From contig CALWVE010000013.1 in the NCBI GenBank assembly GCA_944384905.1, positions 1-60,052 on the forward strand: a stretch of 60,052 nucleotides of DNA, in the 5' to 3' direction. This DNA comes from an uncultured Clostridia bacterium. GTDB taxonomy: Bacteria; Bacillota; Clostridia; Oscillospirales; Acutalibacteraceae. The position numbers and the translations under genes were made by a program. This document shows, piece by piece, positions 8,391 to 16,991 of the stretch; within the stretch, counting starts at the first letter, position 1, and each line of letters starts with the position of its first letter. The notes beneath the pieces were generated by a model. The model did no database searches and had not been told where the DNA came from. It worked only from the letters and a program-made list of their open reading frames with translations.

Positions 8391-9509
8391 TTATCGAAAA
8401 TATTGATACAGCTGGCATTTCAACATGCCGTTATACAGTTTGCGGCGCTTATCGGCGCGGCGGCCGAAGCACGATTCAAATTCCTCGTCCGGGCTGATAA
8501 TCGTAAAGCTCCAGCCGTGTTCAGGTTGAAACACCTTGCCCATCGTTCGATACAGTCCCTGTGCCGTTTGAATATCGAGCAGACGTTCGCCATACGGCGG
8601 GTTCGTTACCACACAGCCGTACTCCGTCTCCTGGCGGAAATCGGCAATATCGGCGCGTTCTACACGAATTTTAGAAATCACACCGGCTTTGCGGGCATTA
8701 TCCAGCGCTAGCGCAACGGCGGCACCATCGATATCGGAACCGAACGCCTGAAAAGCTGCATCGCGCAGAACGGCGGCGCGGGCGGCTTCGCGTTCCCGCT
8801 GCCAGGCCGATGCAGGAACAACGCCCCAGTTTTCGGCCGAAAAACGCCGGGCCATGCCGGGCGCGATATGACAGGCCGTCATGGCGGCCTCAATCAAAAG
8901 CGTACCGGAGCCGCAGAACGGATCGTAAAACGTGCCGTCGCTGCGCACACGGGCGGCTTTCACCATTGCGGCGGCCAGCGTTTCGCGGATCGGCGCTTCC
9001 GCCGAACTTTTGCGGTAGCCGCGCTTATGCAGCGCGGGGCCGGTTGTATCCAGCATCACGCTGACGGTATCTTTCATAATCAAAAACTGAATCTGCCGAA
9101 CCGGGCCGGTTTCTTTGAACCAATCCACCCGATAGGTGCGTTTCAGACGCTCTACCACCGCTTTTTTGATGATACGCTGGCAGTCCGGAATACTGGCAAG
9201 CTTACTGGAAAGGCTTCGTCCACGCACGGGGAAAGCATCTTCGCTGCCAATCCAGTCTTCCCAGGGAAGCGCACGCACACCCTGGAACAGTTCTTCAAAC
9301 GAACGAGCCTCAAAACGCGCCAGCAAAATCTCCACACGCTCGCTGTAACGTGAGCCGATATTGGCTTTAACCATGGCCTCAGGCGTACCGGAAAACAGCA
9401 CACGGCCGTTTTCGGCCTGTACATTTTCAAGACCCAGATCGCGCAATTCCTGCGCCACAAAGCCCTCTACGCCCAAAAGGCAGGGGCAAACATAAGTAAT
9501 GGTATCCAT
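8391..9509 (-). CDS. THUMP-domain class I rRNA N2-guanine methyltransferase (RlmL/YpsC type)
   Basis: This is a 372-residue SAM-dependent RNA methyltransferase. Residues 1-160 are a ferredoxin-like plus THUMP RNA-binding region. The Rossmann methyltransferase domain carries DPFCGSGTLLIEAA near residue 200 (SAM motif I) and the catalytic NPPYGER near 305, typical of N2-guanine or N6-adenine methylation. It resembles B. subtilis YpsC and the N-terminal half of E. coli RlmL, which methylates 23S rRNA G2445. It lies 26 bases downstream of the fumarase alpha gene on the same strand. The target base is inferred. Confidence 0.92.
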   Translation of the reverse strand: MDTITYVCPCLLGVEGFVAQELRDLGLENVQAENGRVLFSGTPEAMVKANIGSRYSERVEILLARFEARSFEELFQGVRALPWEDWIGSEDAFPVRGRSLSSKLASIPDCQRIIKKAVVERLKRTYRVDWFKETGPVRQIQFLIMKDTVSVMLDTTGPALHKRGYRKSSAEAPIRETLAAAMVKAARVRSDGTFYDPFCGSGTLLIEAAMTACHIAPGMARRFSAENWGVVPASAWQREREAARAAVLRDAAFQAFGSDIDGAAVALALDNARKAGVISKIRVERADIADFRQETEYGCVVTNPPYGERLLDIQTAQGLYRTMGKVFQPEHGWSFTIISPDEEFESCFGRRADKRRKLYNGMLKCQLYQYFR

Positions 9510-9535
9510 TCGGTTCCTTTCCCTCTATGACACTC

Positions 9536-10375
9536 TTAAAGTTCTACGGTTTTATGGCGCGTAACATGACAGCCGACGTTTACTGCAACCGGCAGTCCGG
9601 CGATATGCGTGGGATACGTTTCGATATTCACAGCAAGCGCCGTCAGATCGCCGCCAAAGCCCTGCGGACCGATTCCCAGCGCATTCACAGCGGAAAGCAT
9701 GTCCGCTTCAAGCTCGGCATAAAACGGATCGGGATGATGAACGGAAACATCGCGGCACAAAGCCTTTTTGGCAAGCAGCGCCACGCCTTCAAAATCGCCG
9801 CCAATACCAACACCCAGCACAACCGGCGGGCAGGGATTGCCCCCGGCAATCCGCATGGTTTCGGCTACAAAACCGATGATATCTTCACGGGAAACAGACG
9901 GCGTAAACATTTTCAGACGGCTCATGTTTTCGCTGCCAAAGCCCTTGGGAGCAACCGTCAGGCGAATTTTATCCCCCGGCACCAGGCGTGTATGCAAAAC
10001 AGCCGGCGTATTATCGTTGGTATTGCCGCGGCGGATCGGATCGGCCACAACGGAACAGCGCAGAAGGCCTTCCGTATAGCCCAAACGCACGCCTTCGTTG
10101 ACGGCGGCTTCAAAATTGCCCTGAATATGCACATCCTGTCCCACTTCGGCAAAAATTACAGCCATACCCGTATCTTGACAAACCGGCAACGTTAATGCAC
10201 GGGCCGCATCGAGATTGGCGCACAAGTCCCCAAAAATTGCCTGCGCCATCGGGCAGGTATCACGCTTGGCGCCGCTGCGGATCTCTTCTTCCAGATCCTT
10301 GGGGAGCGCACGGTTGGTTTCAATACAAAGATCCCGAACAACGCGGGTAATCTGAGCCGCATCGATTTCACGCAT
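9536..10375 (-). CDS. Class I fumarate hydratase, alpha subunit
   Basis: This is the [4Fe-4S]-bearing alpha half of the two-subunit fumarase/tartrate dehydratase, which interconverts fumarate and malate. The three cluster cysteines are visible in VCQDTG, GGNPCPP and NVGCH, and the family stretch RRGNTNDNTP is present. An ATG nine bases upstream (10384) touches the GAGAGGA ribosome site, so the ATG at 10375 is chosen, giving 279 residues. The beta subunit, normally the next gene, is absent here: an RNA methyltransferase gene follows instead. Either the beta gene lies elsewhere or the pair has been split. Confidence 0.92.
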   Translation of the reverse strand: MREIDAAQITRVVRDLCIETNRALPKDLEEEIRSGAKRDTCPMAQAIFGDLCANLDAARALTLPVCQDTGMAVIFAEVGQDVHIQGNFEAAVNEGVRLGYTEGLLRCSVVADPIRRGNTNDNTPAVLHTRLVPGDKIRLTVAPKGFGSENMSRLKMFTPSVSREDIIGFVAETMRIAGGNPCPPVVLGVGIGGDFEGVALLAKKALCRDVSVHHPDPFYAELEADMLSAVNALGIGPQGFGGDLTALAVNIETYPTHIAGLPVAVNVGCHVTRHKTVEL

Positions 10376-10423
10376 AAAAGCCATTCCTCTCTGTTTTTCG
10401 TAAAAAGGCTACTGACAAGAAAA

Positions 10424-10447
10424 GCGGAGCCAATCCCTTGACTCCGC
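10424..10447 (-). terminator. Intrinsic terminator after the S1-domain gene
   Basis: On the - strand a ten-base-pair stem (one wobble) with a GGGA loop is followed by TTTTCTT. It separates the yab/divIC operon end from the fumarase alpha gene. Confidence 0.8.
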
Positions 10448-10456
10448 AAACAAAAC

Positions 10457-10960
10457 TTAGTTTTTGGATGAGCCGCGACGGGAGAATCCACCCCGCTTCG
10501 ACTCGACAACCCGTTTGAGATCGGACATTTTTTCATCGCTGCTTTGCTTAAAGCGAGACATCATATCCTCAAAGGAGCCGCCTTCGTTTTTCTTTTTGCT
10601 CCATTCAAAATTGCCCGGACGTCCGGCAGACTGATACGGCTGCGGTGCCGGCTGATACGGCCGACGGTTGCCGCGCTGCTGTCCGTTGGCATTGGGGCGA
10701 GGCGAACGGTTTTCTTTCGGCGGCTGAGGCAGTGCCTTTTTGATCGACAAAGCAATCTTGCCGTTTTCGGCAATGTCCAACACCTTAACCTTAACCGTCT
10801 GGCCTTCCGAAACAAAATCGCGGATTTCCTTGACAAAGGTCGGTGCAACTTCCGAGATATGTACCATACCGGTTTTACCATCACCGAGATCAACAAAAGC
10901 GCCAAAATTGGTAACGCCTGTAACTTTGCCTTCAATAATTGTTCCTACTTCAAGCTGCAT
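10457..10960 (-). CDS. yabR: S1 RNA-binding domain protein (YabR / general stress protein 13 type)
   Basis: Residues 4-75 are a complete S1 domain (GTIIEGKVTGVTNFGAFVDL, then HISE and VKVKVLDI), which binds RNA and often the ribosome. The rest is a low-complexity tail rich in Pro, Gln, Asn, Arg and Gly that ends in a basic RRG segment, probably disordered. At 167 residues it is longer than B. subtilis YabR because of this tail. Its place at the end of the yabM-N-O-P-Q-divIC run, as in B. subtilis, supports the name. The exact function is not known for the family. Confidence 0.88.
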   Translation of the reverse strand: MQLEVGTIIEGKVTGVTNFGAFVDLGDGKTGMVHISEVAPTFVKEIRDFVSEGQTVKVKVLDIAENGKIALSIKKALPQPPKENRSPRPNANGQQRGNRRPYQPAPQPYQSAGRPGNFEWSKKKNEGGSFEDMMSRFKQSSDEKMSDLKRVVESKRGGFSRRGSSKN

Positions 10961-11030
10961 AAAAAACCGAATTGCCTCCTACATTTCCTGATGATAAATT
11001 CATTCCACAGCGACAGAGCGACTTTTAAAA

Positions 11031-11333
11031 TCAGTCTCCCGCAATATTAACAAAAACACGCTCGCCGGATTTGGCATAATCAAGTTCGCTGCGGGCCTGA
11101 GCCTCAATATATGCGTCATTTCCGGATTGATTATTGGAAACAGCGTGCTCAAGCTCACTGTTGCGCATTTCCTGCACCTTAATCTGTCTGTTCAGTGTAT
11201 CCAGCTGTTCTCTCTTTTCGCTGATGGCAATTTGCTGTGTGATTAGAACATAAGAAAAATAAACAACCAGGCACAGCAAGCCTGCTTTTAAGAGAAAACT
11301 TTTTTTGGGCTTTTCGGTTTTAACTTCACGCAT
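11031..11333 (-). CDS. divIC: Septum formation initiator DivIC/FtsB family
   Basis: This is a small bitopic division protein with a short basic cytoplasmic N terminus (KTEKPKK), one membrane helix at about residues 15-33 and an outer leucine-zipper coiled coil (EKREQLDTLNRQIKVQE). It then has the C-terminal R-S-E-L-D-Y-A-K-S-G-E motif typical of DivIC/FtsB. It joins DivIB and FtsL to activate septal wall synthesis. A TTG ten codons upstream (11363) is open, but AGGAG lies only two bases from it; the ATG at 11333 follows GGAAGGG and gives 100 residues. It sits between yabQ and the S1-domain gene as in B. subtilis. Confidence 0.88.
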   Translation of the reverse strand: MREVKTEKPKKSFLLKAGLLCLVVYFSYVLITQQIAISEKREQLDTLNRQIKVQEMRNSELEHAVSNNQSGNDAYIEAQARSELDYAKSGERVFVNIAGD

Positions 11334-11428
11334 GAACAGGCATTCCCTTCCGAAAAAATCCAATGCTCCTACAGACCATGGTACATCTTATATTTTTGCA
11401 GAAAAAATGCGGATTGTCAAGGGAATTT

Positions 11429-11872
11429 TTACGATTTTACAATCTTTTTCTTCTTCTCTTTCCGCTTAAAGACGCGAACAAAGAGCCTTCGAAAACCGTC
11501 TGACAATTTCTTGCTGACAATCCGTTTCTTCTCGCCCAAAACTTTGGCAAGCTTTTGAATCCATCCGGCCAGAAGCTTTGCTAATTTCCCCGTAAAAACG
11601 CCGGGAATCCAGGCATAAAGAAGCGCGCCAATCCCCTCGGAGGCCAACTGAAAGAAACGTATCCGTCCAAAACTAACAGGAAGAGCCACCAAAAAAAGCG
11701 TCGTTGCCGCAAGCAGGCAAAAACAAAGATCCATCACAAAAACCGTTCGGCGTCCGGCATGAAGCAAAATCCGGAAAAACCGAAAACAGTCGTACAGAAA
11801 AGCGATCCATACCCCTGCCGCTACACACAAAAGAAAGGCCTGTGCAGAAAAACCTTCTCGAAACAGATTCAT
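11429..11872 (-). CDS. yabQ: Spore cortex biosynthesis protein YabQ
   Basis: This integral membrane protein of 147 residues has about four hydrophobic segments in the first 95 residues and a very basic cytoplasmic tail (runs of Lys and Arg, ending KRKEKKKKIVKS). The opening with F-L-Y-D-C-F-R-F-F-R-I is the family hallmark. In B. subtilis YabQ is needed to build spore cortex peptidoglycan and sits in the forespore outer membrane. It overlaps yabP by four bases, showing translational coupling. It is direct evidence that the host forms endospores. Confidence 0.88.
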   Translation of the reverse strand: MNLFREGFSAQAFLLCVAAGVWIAFLYDCFRFFRILLHAGRRTVFVMDLCFCLLAATTLFLVALPVSFGRIRFFQLASEGIGALLYAWIPGVFTGKLAKLLAGWIQKLAKVLGEKKRIVSKKLSDGFRRLFVRVFKRKEKKKKIVKS

Positions 11873-12195
11873 CGGAACAGTTTAGACAACAGCGAGCGCG
11901 ACGGATGATTTTGTACGTAAGACAAAGCCTGAATCTCCCCGCTTAGAACCAATTCGCCGGTAGAAGAATCCAAACGCACAACTTTTAAATTGGAACCGCG
12001 GATATGAAGGTCGCCCAACTGTGTTGTTGCGCAGATTCCCTCTTCCGTTACGGCTCCCACATCCAAAACACCGCTTGCCGTAAGAATACCTCGTTCTTCG
12101 ATGGTAAGGCAGTGTCTTCCGGAAGCCATGGTCTGGCTGCCGACAAACACCTTACCCGTATCCATACGTTTTTTCTCTTCGAATGTATTCTGCAT
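11869..12195 (-). CDS. yabP: Sporulation protein YabP
   Basis: This soluble protein of 108 residues is built of short beta strands (HCLTIEERGILTASGVLDV, then DLHIRGSNLKV and GELVLSGEIQAL), matching the YabP/YqfC fold. It is expressed in the mother cell and needed for normal spore formation in B. subtilis. Several upstream in-frame Met codons exist up to 12249. The ATG at 12195 is chosen because AAAGGG lies nine bases before it and the conserved part begins there. The neighbours rqcP and yabQ confirm the assignment. Confidence 0.88.
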   Translation of the reverse strand: MQNTFEEKKRMDTGKVFVGSQTMASGRHCLTIEERGILTASGVLDVGAVTEEGICATTQLGDLHIRGSNLKVVRLDSSTGELVLSGEIQALSYVQNHPSRSLLSKLFR

Positions 12196-12260
12196 CTTGC
12201 CACACCCTTTCTTTTTCATATCCATACCTATGCAAAAGAAAAGGGACAATATGACACGAA

Positions 12261-12503
12261 TTACTCCAGGATTTCGTAAAGATCGGCCGCGGTTTCCTTG
12301 CGCGCATATTCTGTTACATCAAGCACTTTGGCCTTTACGGCGCGGGCGCCCAGCTGAATTTCCAGAATGTCTCCCACTTTCACATCGTAGGAAGCGCGGG
12401 CAACCTTTCCGTTTACCAGAACCTTTCCTGCATCGCAGGCTTCGTTTGCTACAGTCCGCCGCTTAATGATGCGGGAAATTTTAAGATATTTATCCAGTCT
12501 CAT
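12261..12503 (-). CDS. rqcP: S4-domain RNA-binding protein RqcP (YabO)
   Basis: This is a compact 80-residue S4 domain (MRLDKYLKISRIIKRRTVAN, then GKVLVNGKVARASYDVKVGD) related to Hsp15. In Bacillota, RqcP works with RqcH on stalled 50S subunits to add alanine tails to nascent chains, a ribosome quality-control role. The start at 12503 has AGGAGGA seven bases upstream; a Met six codons earlier overlaps that site. The position between mazG/HU and yabP matches the B. subtilis yabO locus. Confidence 0.9.
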   Translation of the reverse strand: MRLDKYLKISRIIKRRTVANEACDAGKVLVNGKVARASYDVKVGDILEIQLGARAVKAKVLDVTEYARKETAADLYEILE

Positions 12504-12530
12504 AAAAACATCCTCCTGCATATAAAAGAA

Positions 12531-12563
12531 GGGCGCCGCAAAGCACAGCTTTTGCAGCAGCCC
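12531..12563 (-). terminator. Intrinsic terminator after the HU gene
   Basis: Arms at 12531-12544 and 12548-12563 form a long stem with two single-base bulges around a three-base loop. TTCTTTTAT follows on the - strand. It lies in the short gap between the HU gene and rqcP and probably limits read-through, as HU is usually transcribed far more strongly. Confidence 0.7.
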
Positions 12564-12578
12564 TCAAAAGTTCAGATC

Positions 12579-12857
12579 TTACTTATTGTTGATCGAATCC
12601 TTGAACGTCTTGCCGGGTTTGAAAGCCGGGGACTTGGAAGGAGCAATCATGATCATTTCGTTGGTACGGGGATCACGGCCGATACGTTCGCCTCTGCAGC
12701 GGGTCTCAAACGTGCCAAAGCCGACAATCTGTACTTTTTCTTCTTCTCTGAGGGCATCGGTAATAATATCAAACACAGCGCACACAGCGGCGTCTGCGTC
12801 TTTCTTTGTCATGCCTGTTCTTTCGGCTACGGCCGAAATCAATCCTGTCTTATTCAT
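12579..12857 (-). CDS. hup: HU family DNA-binding protein
   Basis: This is a 92-residue histone-like protein that binds and bends DNA as a dimer and compacts the nucleoid. The N-terminal helices (MNKTGLISAVAERTGMTKKD) and the core V-Q-I-V-G-F-G-T-F-E are canonical. The DNA-clamping arm carries GRDPRTNEMI with its conserved Arg-Asn-Pro-like turn, and the C terminus ends in the usual helix F-K-D-S-I-N. GGAGG precedes the ATG. It has its own terminator and probably its own promoter within the yab cluster; an HU gene is commonly found beside mazG in Clostridia. Confidence 0.97.
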   Translation of the reverse strand: MNKTGLISAVAERTGMTKKDADAAVCAVFDIITDALREEEKVQIVGFGTFETRCRGERIGRDPRTNEMIMIAPSKSPAFKPGKTFKDSINNK

Positions 12858-12922
12858 TGGTTGACCTCCGTTATATAAATGGATATATTAAATGAATTTC
12901 TGAACAAAATTGTACACAGAAA

Positions 12923-13630
12923 TTATTTACTGAGTTTTGCGGAATATGCGGCTTCAAACGCATCAATATAGCGGGAAGCTGCGGCTGCCAGGGCATCCTC
13001 CGCATGGATACCGCGCCGGCGGGCAAGATCTGTTACCGCCAAAAGCAATTCGCCGATCTGGGTTTCTTCATCCGGATCATTCGCCTGCAAGGCCTCCAGT
13101 GCATGCACAGCCGCAGAAAGATTTTCTGCCTCACTGCCCTTTGCACCGGCTTTTTCGGCCTTTTTCAGGATCTTTTCCGTACGCATCAAAGCCGGCATGG
13201 CAGGTGTAATGCTGCGCAGCACTTCGGCCTGCGTTTTCTGATCTTTCAGCGTCATCTTAACGGCGTCCCAGCTTTGAAGTGCTTCATCTGCGTTTTGCGC
13301 CTTCACTTCTCCGAATACATGCGGATGCCGCACAACCATCTTTTCGGTTACATCGTGCACCACATCGGAAAAATCGAACACGCCTTTTTCGGCTTCAATC
13401 TGCGCATGAAACACAACCTGAAACAGAACGTCTCCCAGTTCTTCCCGCAGAAGAACCGGATTATCCGTATCAATGGCTTCAACAGCTTCGTAGGCTTCTT
13501 CCAGAAACTCGCGGCGAATACTGTGATGATCCTGCTCGCGATCCCAGGGGCAGCCATTCTCGCTGCGAAGAATCCGCGTAATCTCCAGCAGATCTTCCAG
13601 CGTATAACGTTCTTTCTTAGGAAACTCCAA
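12923..13630 (-). CDS. mazG: Nucleoside triphosphate pyrophosphohydrolase MazG
   Basis: This house-cleaning enzyme hydrolyses non-canonical or excess NTPs to NMP and pyrophosphate. The first MazG domain is marked by NGCPWDREQ and the metal-binding EEAYEAVEAID at about residues 25-55, with LREELGDVLFQVVFHA shortly after. A second, weaker MazG repeat fills the C-terminal third (EKILKKAEKAG, E-I-G-E-L-L-L-A). At 235 residues it corresponds to the C-terminal part of B. subtilis YabN; the methylase half of YabN is absent. It starts 34 bases after the spoVB-like gene on the same strand. Confidence 0.93.
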   Translation of the reverse strand: MEFPKKERYTLEDLLEITRILRSENGCPWDREQDHHSIRREFLEEAYEAVEAIDTDNPVLLREELGDVLFQVVFHAQIEAEKGVFDFSDVVHDVTEKMVVRHPHVFGEVKAQNADEALQSWDAVKMTLKDQKTQAEVLRSITPAMPALMRTEKILKKAEKAGAKGSEAENLSAAVHALEALQANDPDEETQIGELLLAVTDLARRRGIHAEDALAAAASRYIDAFEAAYSAKLSK

Positions 13631-13664
13631 AATTTTTCGCCTCCAAAACGGCAGCTTTTAAATT

Positions 13665-15428
13665 TTACTCTATCCAGCCGTGTTTTTCAAGTATTTTTGC
13701 AATTTTTTCTCCTTTTGGCAGCATCAAAACGTCGGAACGGTGAATCGCCTTCAAAAGAAGCAGAGAAATTACATAAATTACGCCGCCTGCACCGATTGCG
13801 GCAAACGTTGCCAGCACATTGGGCAGGAAAGTATCCAGCAAACCGTGCGAAAGAAATGCCGTTACACAGCACAACACAGAAGCAATGGTAGGCTTGATAA
13901 ACGTTGTTGTCAAACTGATATGAATTCGCGTATAACGAGAAAGCGCAAAAAGCGAAATTGCCACTTCGGTAGCATAGCAAACCAGCGTGCCCAAGCTGGC
14001 GCCGATTACGTTAATTTGCGGAATAGCAACCAATACGTAATTCAATACCACTTTAATCGTCAGTGTGCCAATCATGATCTTAACCGGCAGATCTACACGG
14101 CCAACGGCCTGGAGAATGGAGATTAAAGGCGTTGAAAGCGCGGCAAAAATGGCCGCAATACCCAACGTAACCAGAACACGAGCCGTAATGGGAGCACCGG
14201 TAGAACCGGCATACAGGATCTGCGTGATCGGAAAAGCAAGCGTAGCGATACCGAGACCAGCAGGGATGCTGACCAAAGCCGTTAAGCGAATCACACTTTC
14301 AATGCTGGATTTGATCTCACGCTTATGACCACGCGTCCAGGCATCGGTGACCGTGGGCAGTGCGCTGGTACCAAACGCCTGCGTAATGGTGGGAACCAAC
14401 GTAAAGACCGTAAGCGCATTGCCGTAGCAGCCATAAAGATAATTGGGCAGTTCGGAAAGATTCTGCACAACCACGCTGCTGATCATTCCATCGTACATAT
14501 TCAGCAGGAGATCGGAATGTTCTGCTACGATATCTCCCATTCGCATCTGCAAAATAAGCGCGTCGATTGAGCCGGCAATATTAACGGCAATGGCACCTAC
14601 ACCGACCGGAACCGCTGTCTTAATCAGTTTCATCATGGTATAATGCATCGTATGGGAAGGCGGAGCCTGATACAGCGCACGCCGGGAAATCCCGTCGCCT
14701 TTTATTCTATGGCGAAGAAGCAGCGCCAAAAAGCTTAAAAGCGAACCCAGCGAGATACCAAAAATAGCTGCCGCCGCGGCATAAGGCAGCGCTGCGGCTT
14801 TGGCATAATCGAGGCTTTGCACCGCGCCGCCGAAAACCGTGCCGGAAGCACTGTATTCTTTTAAGGCAAGATCGATCACCAGCCAAGCACCTGTAAGCCC
14901 GATCACAAGCTTAACCAGCGCTTCGATAATTTCACTCATAGCCGTGGGATACATATCCCGCAAGCCTTCGTAATAGCCTCGATAAATCGAGTTCAGGCAG
15001 GTGAAGAGAATCGTGGGAGCCAGCATCATCATAGCCGGAAATGCGCCATCGTTATTGATAAAGGAAAGGAACGGCCGTGCCCCCAGCCACATAATCAGCA
15101 TACCGGCCGTACCGGTAACAAAAAAAATGCGGATCGATGCGCGATGAACCATTCGGATATCGCGGTAGCGGCCCAACGTATAATTTTCGGATACCATTCG
15201 GGCGATAGCGATCGGGAAACCAGCCGTAGCCAGGGCGTACAGCGGGCTATAGAATGCATAGGCCGTATTGAAATAGCCCATACCGGTTTCTTCAATAACG
15301 GCATTGAGCGGAATCTTAAATACGGCGCCGATCACCTTGACGATAATCATGCTGACCGTAAGAATCAGCGCACCATGCAAAAACGACTGTCTCCTTGGTT
15401 TTCCGGTCTTTATTGTTGCTTCTGACAA
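13665..15428 (-). CDS. Polysaccharide flippase-like stage V sporulation protein (SpoVB/YabM, MurJ-related)
   Basis: This is a 587-residue membrane protein with about fourteen predicted helices of the MVF/MOP superfamily, beginning S-F-L-H-G-A-L-I-L-T and containing the family stretch K-I-P-L-N-A-V-I-E-E-T-G-M-G-Y. Relatives flip lipid-linked cell-wall precursors; SpoVB does so for spore cortex. The frame is open further to a TTG at 15449, but the TTG at 15428 has GGAG ten bases upstream and gives a normal N terminus (SEATIKTGK). Its place at the head of the yab cluster corresponds to yabM; that and SpoVB are close relatives, so I do not choose between them. Confidence 0.85.
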   Translation of the reverse strand: MSEATIKTGKPRRQSFLHGALILTVSMIIVKVIGAVFKIPLNAVIEETGMGYFNTAYAFYSPLYALATAGFPIAIARMVSENYTLGRYRDIRMVHRASIRIFFVTGTAGMLIMWLGARPFLSFINNDGAFPAMMMLAPTILFTCLNSIYRGYYEGLRDMYPTAMSEIIEALVKLVIGLTGAWLVIDLALKEYSASGTVFGGAVQSLDYAKAAALPYAAAAAIFGISLGSLLSFLALLLRHRIKGDGISRRALYQAPPSHTMHYTMMKLIKTAVPVGVGAIAVNIAGSIDALILQMRMGDIVAEHSDLLLNMYDGMISSVVVQNLSELPNYLYGCYGNALTVFTLVPTITQAFGTSALPTVTDAWTRGHKREIKSSIESVIRLTALVSIPAGLGIATLAFPITQILYAGSTGAPITARVLVTLGIAAIFAALSTPLISILQAVGRVDLPVKIMIGTLTIKVVLNYVLVAIPQINVIGASLGTLVCYATEVAISLFALSRYTRIHISLTTTFIKPTIASVLCCVTAFLSHGLLDTFLPNVLATFAAIGAGGVIYVISLLLLKAIHRSDVLMLPKGEKIAKILEKHGWIE

Positions 15429-15559
15429 ACTTATACATCTCCAATCCAAACCAGTTTGGTTCAGTTATATGCGCAGCACCGCCCCACAAAGACCGGATAC
15501 AACACATGAAAACAGAGGGGCAGCCATAACGGGTGCTCCTCTGCATGAATTTTCATCAA

Positions 15560-15922
15560 TCAACCACGAAGCTTGGCTCCGCAACGGCTGCAGAAGATAT
15601 CGTCTTTCTGTGCAGCCATACCGCAGGCTGGACATTTCGGTCTGGAATCCATAGCTTCCAGCTCCTGTGTAACAGACTTCAGCTGTTCGGTCAGTTCATC
15701 AATCGCCTGAACGTAATCTTCGATCAGTTCCGGACAATCGGCTCCCGAACGGGAAGAAGCATACACAGCCTGCCCCAATTTCTTATATTGTTTATCCAGT
15801 TCGCTGCGCAGTTCTGCCGCAGCCACGCGAAGCTTGGATACATCGGCAAAATGACCGGCAGCCCGGCCGGCAGCTTCCGCCGCACTTTTTACATTCACAA
15901 GCACATCGTCTAAAACGCTCAT
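15560..15922 (-). CDS. Zinc-ribbon protein with N-terminal helical coil
   Basis: This 120-residue cytoplasmic protein is about 90 residues of predicted helix or coiled coil (S-A-A-E-A-A-G-R-A-A-G, then L-R-S-E-L-D-K-Q-Y-K-K-L-G-Q). A C-terminal zinc ribbon follows, with the two knuckles CPACG and CSRCG. Such proteins are common and mostly uncharacterised in Clostridia; scaffolding or regulatory roles are guessed. It has a strong promoter of its own and AAGGAG before the ATG. It lies between the nucleoside kinase and the SpoVB-like gene but probably does not share their transcript. Confidence 0.75.
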   Translation of the reverse strand: MSVLDDVLVNVKSAAEAAGRAAGHFADVSKLRVAAAELRSELDKQYKKLGQAVYASSRSGADCPELIEDYVQAIDELTEQLKSVTQELEAMDSRPKCPACGMAAQKDDIFCSRCGAKLRG

Positions 15923-15978
15923 GTTCCAATCTCCTTTACGCTGTAGTCAAAATCTGCATATTGCATGGATATGCAGTT

Positions 15979-16007
15979 ATTATATAGCATTTTCCTTTTG
16001 ATTTCAA
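15979..16007 (-). promoter_or_regulatory. Sigma-70-type promoter of the zinc-ribbon gene
   Basis: On the - strand, TTGAAA (16007-16002) and TATAAT (15984-15979) are separated by 17 bases. The start codon lies about 57 bases downstream. Confidence 0.75.
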
Positions 16008-16043
16008 GCATGCAATCGTTAAGAAAATATGAATGCAGCCGCC

Positions 16044-16991
16044 TTAACCACCGATAAACTCGCGCAACATGGAACAAGCCGGTACCAGATCGGCATCAAC
16101 CGGCTCAAACCGCATCAAACGCGCCTCCAAATCCCTCGCCTTGCGGTAGTGCGGATCATCGGGAGCCACGGAACGCAAGACCGGGATTGCCATAGCACGC
16201 AGCACGCAAGGCTCGTAAATATGGATGGAATTGACGGTATAATCGGCTGTCATCCGATAGGGACGGATATACTTATCTTCCCCGGCCACCACGTTAGGCC
16301 ACATAGAAAGAGTGCGTTCCACCGGCGTGGAACGGAACTGCATATCACGCACGATCCGGCGAACCAAACGCAGATCCATCGGCGAAATCACTTCCCCATT
16401 GGCATCCTTAATCATTTGCTTAACACTCACATACAGCCGCACGGCACTTTCTTCGCTTAAATGAGCCGTAAACAATGGATTAAGCGCATGGATACCCTCT
16501 ACAATGGCAATTCCGTCTTTGCCCAGATCCAGCGGGATTTTCTGCGGGGCGGGCTGACCGCGGGTAAAATCAAAGCGCGGCACATCATACGATTCTCCGC
16601 GCGCAATAGCGGCCAAACAGTCGCGCACTGCTGTGGTATCGAGCGCATCAACCGATTCAAAATCCTGCTCGCCGCTCGGCAAAAGCGGAGCCTTATCGGA
16701 GCCCAGATAAAAATCATCCAGCGAAATAATTTCCACGTGTACGTTGAAAAAACGCAAATGATCGCGCAAAAGATGCGCTGTGGTTGTTTTTCCGCTGCTG
16801 CTGGGACCGGCCAGCATCACAATATGCGCCGAACGGTGATTGTTAACAATATGCCGGGCAATATTCTGCAAATTTTCTGTATACGAAGCCTCAACCTCGG
16901 CAATCATACGCGCCGGATCGCGCAGGGCGGCGTCGTTGATCTGTTCGAGATGGCTGATATATTTAAGATAACTGCTGCCGAAACTGCTCAT
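16044..16991 (-). CDS. Uridine kinase-family nucleoside kinase
   Basis: This is a 315-residue P-loop kinase of the Udk/phosphoribulokinase group. Walker A GPSSSGKTTTAH is near residue 60, the acidic IISLDDFYLG near 90, and GIAIVEGIHALNP near 160. An N-terminal 50-residue helical extension and a C-terminal tail distinguish it from short Udk. This larger form is widespread in Clostridia and often annotated only as nucleoside kinase; the substrate is not certain. The start at 16991 overlaps the end of hemZ by 29 bases, with no close ribosome site, so it may be translated by coupling. Confidence 0.85.
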   Translation of the reverse strand: MSSFGSSYLKYISHLEQINDAALRDPARMIAEVEASYTENLQNIARHIVNNHRSAHIVMLAGPSSSGKTTTAHLLRDHLRFFNVHVEIISLDDFYLGSDKAPLLPSGEQDFESVDALDTTAVRDCLAAIARGESYDVPRFDFTRGQPAPQKIPLDLGKDGIAIVEGIHALNPLFTAHLSEESAVRLYVSVKQMIKDANGEVISPMDLRLVRRIVRDMQFRSTPVERTLSMWPNVVAGEDKYIRPYRMTADYTVNSIHIYEPCVLRAMAIPVLRSVAPDDPHYRKARDLEARLMRFEPVDADLVPACSMLREFIGG

